From Chryseobacterium panacisoli (GTDB lineage: Bacteria > Bacteroidota > Bacteroidia > Flavobacteriales > Weeksellaceae): 64,000 nt of DNA. The notes below the pieces were generated by a model. It was not told the DNA's origin and did no database searches. It worked only from the letters and a program-made list of their open reading frames with translations. The translations under genes were made by a program, and so were the position numbers. Shown here in pieces: positions 59,556 to 64,000 of the stretch. The DNA lies in the NCBI RefSeq assembly GCF_008274625.1, contig NZ_VTRU01000002.1, positions 1-64,000 on the forward strand, read 5' to 3'. Each line of letters begins with the position of its first letter. Position 1 is the first letter of the stretch.

Positions 59556-62147
59556 ATGGCAAAATCGAAGAAGGAAACCCCATTAATGACGCAGTACAAT
59601 ACCATCAAGGGTAAATACCCGGATGCACTTTTACTTTTCAGGGTAGGGGACTTTTATGAAACTTTTGGGCAGGATGCTGTGAAAACATCCCAGATCCTTG
59701 GCATTGTTCTTACCAAAAGAAATAATGGGGAAGGAAGTGTGGAACTGGCAGGATTTCCACACCATTCAATAGACTCTTATCTTCCGAAACTGGTAAGAGC
59801 GGGAATGCGGGTAGCGATCTGTGATCAGCTGGAAGATCCTAAAATGGTGAAAGGAATTGTAAAAAGAGGAGTCACCGAATTGGTTACACCGGGCGTTACC
59901 TTCAATGATCAGGTTTTAAATTCAAAAAAGAATAATTTCCTGCTTTCTTTACACAAAGAAAAAGAGAAATATGGAATCGCTTTAGTGGATATCTCTACCG
60001 GAGAGTTTCTGGTAAGCGAAGGAAACCTGGAAAAGCTGCTTCATATTGTCAATACTTTTGATCCCAGCGAGATTATTTATCAGAGAAGTGTACAGATTCC
60101 GGAACAGATTAAGAATAAAAGTGCCTTTAAACTGGAAGACTGGGCTTTCCAATATAATTTTGCTTACGAAAAATTAACTAATCACTTTAAAACCAATTCT
60201 TTAAAAGGATTTGGAGTAGAAAACCTTCCGTTGGCTATTACTGCAGCAGGAGCTATTTTTGCGTATCTGGTAGAAGATACCCACCATAATCTGCTGGCCC
60301 ATATTACAAAACTTCAGATCATTCCACAGGAAGATTATCTGATGATGGATAATTTTACCCTGAGAAACCTTGAAATTGTTTATCCCAGTAACCCACAGGG
60401 AAAATCGCTGCTGGATATCATTGATAAAACCTCTACTCCGATGGGAGGAAGGCTTTTGAGAAGAAGAATTATTCTCCCGTTAAAATCTGTGGATGAGATT
60501 ATGAGAAGGCTTTCTCTGATTGATTTCTTAAACGAAAATGATCCTCTGAAATATGAGATCTGCCAGCTTCTGAAGTCAATTTCCGATCTTGACCGCTTGA
60601 TGGGAAAACTGGCAGCAGAGAAAATTTCACCTAAAGAGTTGGGATATCTTCGCCAAAGTTTAATCAATATCCACAAGATCAAAGCGTTATTGCATCCTCA
60701 TGCGGATGTGTTGGCTTGGCTGGAACCTTTGTTTGATCTTGAAGAATTGATCAAGTTCCTTCAGAATCATCTTAATGAAGAACTTCCGGTGAGTATTGCC
60801 AAAGGAAATATCATTAAAGAAGGGGTTTCTGAAGAATTGGACAGACTGAGAAATCTACAGAATAAAGGACGTGGGTTCCTTGACGAAATGTGCCAGAGGG
60901 AAATTGAAAGAACAGGTATTACAAGCCTTAAAATTGATTTTAATAACGTTTTCGGATACTATATAGAAGTTCGGAATACACATAAAGATAAAGTTCCGGA
61001 TGATTGGGTAAGAAAGCAGACGCTGGTGAATGCTGAAAGATACATTACCGAAGAATTAAAGGAATATGAAAGCCAGATTCTGGGTGCCGAAGAAAAAATA
61101 GGAGTTCTGGAAACCTCGCTGTACAGAAATTTATGTGCAGAAACCATGGTTTATATTGATCAGATCCAAGGAAACTCCAATATTATTGCACAGCTTGATG
61201 TGGCTGCCGGACTCTCTGAACTGGCTGTTTCTGAGAGTTATACAAAGCCTGTTTTAAATGACGGCTATGCTATCGATTTAAAAGAAGCCAGACACCCGAT
61301 CATTGAGAATGCATTGCCGTTGGGAGAAAAGTATATTCCGAATGATATCTTCCTGGATAAAGATTCCCAGCAGATTATCATGGTGACAGGACCGAACATG
61401 GCCGGTAAATCCGCAATTCTGCGTCAGACGGCTATTGTTTGTCTTTTGGCTCAGATCGGAAGTTTTGTACCTGCAAAACATGCTGAAATAGGAATGCTGG
61501 ATAAGATCTTCACAAGGGTAGGGGCTACAGACAATATTTCTGCAGGTGAATCAACTTTCATGGTAGAAATGAACGAAGCCGCCAATATTCTGAACAATAT
61601 TTCAGAGCGAAGCCTTATTTTGCTGGATGAAATCGGTCGTGGAACTTCCACTTATGACGGAGTTTCTATTGCATGGGCGATTGCAGAATATCTTCATCAG
61701 CATCCAACGCAATCCAAGACTTTATTTGCCACGCATTATCATGAGCTGAATGAAATGACAGTCAATTTTGAAAGGGTGAAAAACTTTCATGTTTCTATTC
61801 AGGAAAACAAAGGGAATATCATTTTCCTGAGAAAACTGATCCCGGGTGGAAGCGAGCACAGTTTCGGTATTCATGTGGCAAAACTAGCCGGAATGCCTGC
61901 CAAAGTAGTCAACAGAGCAAATGAAATTCTTAAAACACTTGAGGCGAGCAGAACGCAGGGAAGTGGAGGTACTTCTGAAAGCATCAAAAGAGTAACTGAA
62001 GAAAATATGCAGCTCTCCTTCTTCCAGCTGGATGATCCTGTTCTGGAAAATATCCGTGAGGAGCTGACGAAAATAGATATTAATACATTGACTCCTATTG
62101 AAGCTTTAATGAAGCTGAATGCAATAAAAAAAATGATTGGAGGTTAA
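59556..62147 (+). CDS. mutS: DNA mismatch repair protein MutS
   Basis: 863 residues. It recognises mispairs and recruits MutL. The mismatch-reading motif is FRVGDFYETFGQDA near residue 30 (Phe and Glu contacts). Connector, lever and clamp domains follow, then the ATPase with Walker A GPNMAGKSAILRQ, Walker B and signature ILLDEIGRGTSTYDG, and the His loop FATHYHEL. The C-terminal helix-turn-helix region is present (SIKRVTEENMQLSFF). The stop lies inside the terminator loop. Confidence 0.98.
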   Translation: MAKSKKETPLMTQYNTIKGKYPDALLLFRVGDFYETFGQDAVKTSQILGIVLTKRNNGEGSVELAGFPHHSIDSYLPKLVRAGMRVAICDQLEDPKMVKGIVKRGVTELVTPGVTFNDQVLNSKKNNFLLSLHKEKEKYGIALVDISTGEFLVSEGNLEKLLHIVNTFDPSEIIYQRSVQIPEQIKNKSAFKLEDWAFQYNFAYEKLTNHFKTNSLKGFGVENLPLAITAAGAIFAYLVEDTHHNLLAHITKLQIIPQEDYLMMDNFTLRNLEIVYPSNPQGKSLLDIIDKTSTPMGGRLLRRRIILPLKSVDEIMRRLSLIDFLNENDPLKYEICQLLKSISDLDRLMGKLAAEKISPKELGYLRQSLINIHKIKALLHPHADVLAWLEPLFDLEELIKFLQNHLNEELPVSIAKGNIIKEGVSEELDRLRNLQNKGRGFLDEMCQREIERTGITSLKIDFNNVFGYYIEVRNTHKDKVPDDWVRKQTLVNAERYITEELKEYESQILGAEEKIGVLETSLYRNLCAETMVYIDQIQGNSNIIAQLDVAAGLSELAVSESYTKPVLNDGYAIDLKEARHPIIENALPLGEKYIPNDIFLDKDSQQIIMVTGPNMAGKSAILRQTAIVCLLAQIGSFVPAKHAEIGMLDKIFTRVGATDNISAGESTFMVEMNEAANILNNISERSLILLDEIGRGTSTYDGVSIAWAIAEYLHQHPTQSKTLFATHYHELNEMTVNFERVKNFHVSIQENKGNIIFLRKLIPGGSEHSFGIHVAKLAGMPAKVVNRANEILKTLEASRTQGSGGTSESIKRVTEENMQLSFFQLDDPVLENIREELTKIDINTLTPIEALMKLNAIKKMIGG

Positions 62148-62163
62148 TCCAATCATTTTTTTT
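62126..62163. terminator. Bidirectional terminator between mutS and the peptide genes
   Basis: AAAAATGATTGGA and TCCAATCATTTTT, extended by A/T, form a long perfect stem with a 6-nt loop that contains the mutS TAA. T runs occur on both strands, so it ends mutS and the 62183 peptide unit. Confidence 0.9.
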
Positions 62164-62182
62164 AATAATGTTAAAAATTTGA

Positions 62183-62344
62183 TTAGCAGCAATAGCCGTC
62201 TTTACCCCTTGGGCCGATAATAAGGAAGTGACTTACTCCTCTTAGCTTGCATAAACCTTCTGCGCAGGCTGCTATACCTCCGTTGATTTCTTTAAGCTTG
62301 GCTTTGGTGAGTTTTTTTCTTGTGTTGAGGTTTGAATTTTTCAT
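62183..62344 (-). CDS. Double-glycine leader cysteine-rich peptide 1
   Basis: 53 residues from ATG 62344; the frame is open 13 codons earlier but the leader aligns from here. The leader is MKNSNLNTRKKLTKAKLKEINGG (cleavage expected after GG). The 30-residue core has Cys at C-AEGL-C, then a hydrophobic HFLIIG and the shared end GKDGYCC. It is the fourth and last of four paralogues and is 29 bp after peptide 2. No known RiPP class is assigned; secretion by a peptidase-containing ABC transporter is expected from the leader type. Confidence 0.75.
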   Translation of the reverse strand: MKNSNLNTRKKLTKAKLKEINGGIAACAEGLCKLRGVSHFLIIGPRGKDGYCC

Positions 62345-62373
62345 ATTTTCCAAGTTTATATTGTATAACTTGG

Positions 62374-62541
62374 TTAACAGCAAAATCCATCCTGCATGCC
62401 AGGCACTCCTGAGCGTTCTTCTCCGGTGTGAGGATCTGTGCAGCTTATTACTCTTGGGCAGATGGGTCTGCTGGCTCCTCCACTGATTTCCTTAAGCTCA
62501 TTTTTACTAAGCTTTCTTTTTTGATTCTTTGAATTTTTCAT
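62374..62541 (-). CDS. Double-glycine leader cysteine-rich peptide 2
   Basis: 55 residues, found by translating the gap between longer frames. The leader is MKNSKNQKRKLSKNELKEISGG. The 33-residue core has CPRVISC, TDPHTGEERSG and ends MQDGFCC. The CTxPxxGE segment is shared with peptide 4. It is probably the first gene of a unit with peptide 1, since a terminator lies upstream at 62642-62674. Confidence 0.75.
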   Translation of the reverse strand: MKNSKNQKRKLSKNELKEISGGASRPICPRVISCTDPHTGEERSGVPGMQDGFCC

Positions 62542-62641
62542 AATAATTTGAATTTGGTAAAAGCTAATTTACAAGTTATTTTAATATTTGCAAAATATTG
62601 TGAGTCAAATTGTTAACTTTTTTTTATTGAAATCCTATTTC

Positions 62642-62674
62642 ACAAAAAAGATTGAGGGAGGTGCCTCAATCTTT
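62642..62674 (-). terminator. Terminator after peptide 3
   Basis: On the minus strand AAAGATTGAGG, loop CACCTC and CCTCAATCTTT form an 11-bp stem followed by TTTGTG. It separates the 3/4 unit from the 1/2 unit. Confidence 0.8.
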
Positions 62675-62698
62675 ATTATTTAACAAAGCTTTTTGCTA

Positions 62699-62854
62699 TT
62701 AACAGCATCTTCCTTTGGTGTCACATGAGCCTATAGTCATTTCACCGTCAATATTGCAGAAACAAGTTCCCGGGCAAAGGGGGCCGCTGCCTCCATTGAT
62801 TTGTTTCAATTCACTTTTTGTCAATTTTCTTTTTTGAATGTTTGATTTTTTCAT
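62699..62854 (-). CDS. Double-glycine leader cysteine-rich peptide 3
   Basis: 51 residues from ATG 62854 (a longer in-frame start at 62902 runs into peptide 4). The leader is MKKSNIQKRKLTKSELKQINGG. The 29-residue core is the richest in Cys: CPGTCFC, then NIDGEMTIGSC and DTKGRCC, six in all. It ends CC like the others but lacks the aromatic before CC. It lies 41 bp after peptide 4 and is probably cotranscribed with it. Confidence 0.75.
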   Translation of the reverse strand: MKKSNIQKRKLTKSELKQINGGSGPLCPGTCFCNIDGEMTIGSCDTKGRCC

Positions 62855-62895
62855 GATAATTTTAGTTTTGATTTGATTTCTTGAAATTTTTTTGA

Positions 62896-63057
62896 TTAGC
62901 AACAGAATCCGTCTTTTCCTACAAGACCCGGAACCATTTCTCCTGAATCAGGATGTGTACAGAACCCTCGAAGGCATCTTGGAGGAAGTGCTCCACCATT
63001 AATTTCTTTTAGTTCGCTTTTGGAAAGCTTTCTCTTTTGAGTTTTTGATTTTTTCAT
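62896..63057 (-). CDS. Double-glycine leader cysteine-rich peptide 4
   Basis: 53 residues, too short for a 60-residue ORF cutoff. The leader is MKKSKTQKRKLSKSELKEINGG. The 31-residue core has CLRGFC, THPDSGEMVPG and ends GKDGFCC. A perfect TATATTTG box lies 25-32 bp before the ATG on the minus strand (63082-63089), making this the promoter-proximal gene. Confidence 0.75.
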   Translation of the reverse strand: MKKSKTQKRKLSKSELKEINGGALPPRCLRGFCTHPDSGEMVPGLVGKDGFCC

Positions 63058-63081
63058 GGTAATTTAGTTTTTGATTCTACT

Positions 63082-63089
63082 CAAATATA
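63082..63089 (-). promoter_or_regulatory. Minus-7 promoter box for peptide genes 4 and 3
   Basis: The minus strand reads TATATTTG, an exact TAnnTTTG match, just upstream of peptide 4. No clear TTTG at minus 33 was seen. Confidence 0.5.
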
Positions 63090-63145
63090 CAAAATCATCT
63101 ATATAATTCTACCACTTGTGAAAAAATTAACATATCTGTGTATGA

Positions 63146-63172
63146 AAATAAAAAGAGCGCCTTAAGCGCTCT
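63146..63172 (-). terminator. Terminator of the lipoprotein gene
   Basis: AGAGCGC, loop TTAAG and GCGCTCT form a 7-bp GC-rich stem followed on the minus strand by TTTTTATTTT. It ends the 63178 gene. Confidence 0.8.
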
Positions 63173-63177
63173 GTGTT

Positions 63178-64000
63178 TTATAAATGATTGTATTCGTAAG
63201 TATTAACCTCACTGTTTGTTATGCCGGTTCCTGTCTTATTATAATAGGTTCTGACATTCTTCGTTGGATATCCGCTGTCATTATATTCGTAAGTGGATTT
63301 AAAGATTCCCCATTCTGCACCTGTTCCGTTATTATAGTTAAGGACATTATTATAGCTTAGGATATTGTGAATAGATCCATTTTCATCTTCAGTATCAATA
63401 ATTTTTAAAAATCCTGTAATGTTTTTAAAAGGAATATTCTTAGTATCATACACAATAGGCTGTAAAGTACCTGTTGCACTGTGAAATCCTCCGGTGTTAG
63501 AAGGTACTGAAGCTGTTTCTGTCCAGCTGTTCAGGGAACCGTCAGCATTTAATGTTGCTGTTTTGCTGCCTGTTCTCATGGCTGGTGACCCTGTAAAGTT
63601 TGCTGTATAAGTAATTTTTACACTATTGCTTGAAAGATAAGTATAATTGGTTTCTACTGTTGAAACGGCTCCGGATGAAAGAGAATTCTCAATATATACT
63701 TTTTTGCTCAATCTGCTGCTTCCATCATAAGTATATGTTGTTTTATAGCTTGTGCTTGAACCGGTTGTTACCTGCTGAGTAATCAAATCTCCCGAATAAC
63801 TGAAGGAAGTAACTTCACCATTAGTGATGTTTTTAATCTGAGCGATTTTTGATCCATTATAAGTATACGTTGAAGTTTCTCCGTCAGCAACCATTTTCGT
63901 TACCAAAACCGGACTGCTATCATTGTTGTTTCCGTTGTTGTTAGGTGAATCATTATCATCGTTACTGCTGGAGCATGATGCCAAAAAGAATATTGGCAGA
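63178..64000 (-). CDS. Secreted lipoprotein with YD-like repeats (start beyond the window)
   Basis: At least 274 residues; the frame is open to the right edge, so the start lies outside. The last codons before the edge read LPIFFLASC, giving a lipobox LASC, then SSSNDDNDSPNNN. The body has repeated strands with YTYNGSKI, FSYSGDLI, YTYDGSSRLSKKVY, YEYNDSGYPTKNV, resembling the short hairpins of RHS/YD-type repeats, but fewer and more variable. It is expected to be tethered at the cell surface. Function unknown. Confidence 0.8.
   Translation of the reverse strand, partial: LPIFFLASCSSSNDDNDSPNNNGNNNDSSPVLVTKMVADGETSTYTYNGSKIAQIKNITNGEVTSFSYSGDLITQQVTTGSSTSYKTTYTYDGSSRLSKKVYIENSLSSGAVSTVETNYTYLSSNSVKITYTANFTGSPAMRTGSKTATLNADGSLNSWTETASVPSNTGGFHSATGTLQPIVYDTKNIPFKNITGFLKIIDTEDENGSIHNILSYNNVLNYNNGTGAEWGIFKSTYEYNDSGYPTKNVRTYYNKTGTGITNSEVNTYEYNHL

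Noticed and set aside
62183..64000. 63178 lipoprotein as the exporter or modifier of the small peptides
   Set aside because: It has a lipobox and hairpin repeats but no C39 peptidase, ABC or enzyme motif, and it has its own terminator; adjacency alone is not enough.

Overview
The window reads as chromosome of a member of the Flavobacteriia, most likely Chryseobacterium or a close Weeksellaceae relative. The evidence is low-GC coding sequence, promoters with a TAnnTTTG minus-7 box, A-rich leaders with weak Shine-Dalgarno signals, CarboxypepD_reg plus TonB receptors, and AccD and Nth proteins that lack the metal-binding cysteines of their E. coli counterparts. This assignment is inference; there is no 16S gene in the window.

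Layout. 1-14748 is the 3' part of a nonribosomal peptide synthetase (NRPS) cluster. A giant synthetase, cut by the left edge, has domains A(partial)-T-C-A-T-E-C-A-T-C-A-T-TE and is followed by a type II thioesterase and an MFS exporter. By-eye specificity codes predict Phe, then D-X, Ser and X, where both X domains share one code. 14749-15106 holds a decayed AraC-like regulator. 15107-22067 is a compact signalling and envelope locus: a TonB-dependent receptor with a TPR-like periplasmic partner, a LytS-type histidine kinase fused to a 2TM domain, three stand-alone 2TM-like proteins, an isoprenylcysteine-methyltransferase-like membrane protein and a LytTR response regulator. Its three transcription units all begin with direct repeats of a TTCGG element spaced exactly 21 bp, 38-39 bp upstream of a TAnnTTTG box. 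These are good candidate LytTR operators.

22181-26412 carries hypotheticals, a duplicated small membrane protein cassette and a glycine/cysteine-rich domain protein. 26413-42105 is mostly housekeeping: MnmA, ClpC, glycosyltransferases, SufE, tRNA-Val, FolC, TolC, SprT, GDP-mannose pyrophosphorylase, BCP and Nth. 42288-45103 has a DinB-like protein, a clearly decayed gene and a DUF885 lipoprotein. 45908-47943 is an ExbB-ExbD-TonB energising complex, which could power the TonB receptor upstream. 47958-48842 has a 15-copy heptanucleotide repeat just 5' of a small gene and a four-helix-bundle protein. 48898-59431 is again mainly housekeeping (nucleoside-recognition transporter, AccD, Fba, NadK, CBS protein, SpoU methyltransferase, bestrophin, cupin) and includes a candidate small RNA at about 54880-54952. 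59556-62147 is mutS.

62183-63057 is the most unusual part: four tandem genes for 51-55-residue peptides. They share a 22-23-residue double-glycine leader, carry divergent cysteine-rich cores and all end in Cys-Cys. Two of the four were found only by translating the gaps between longer frames. No modification enzyme or peptidase-transporter lies beside them in this window. The right edge cuts a lipoprotein gene.
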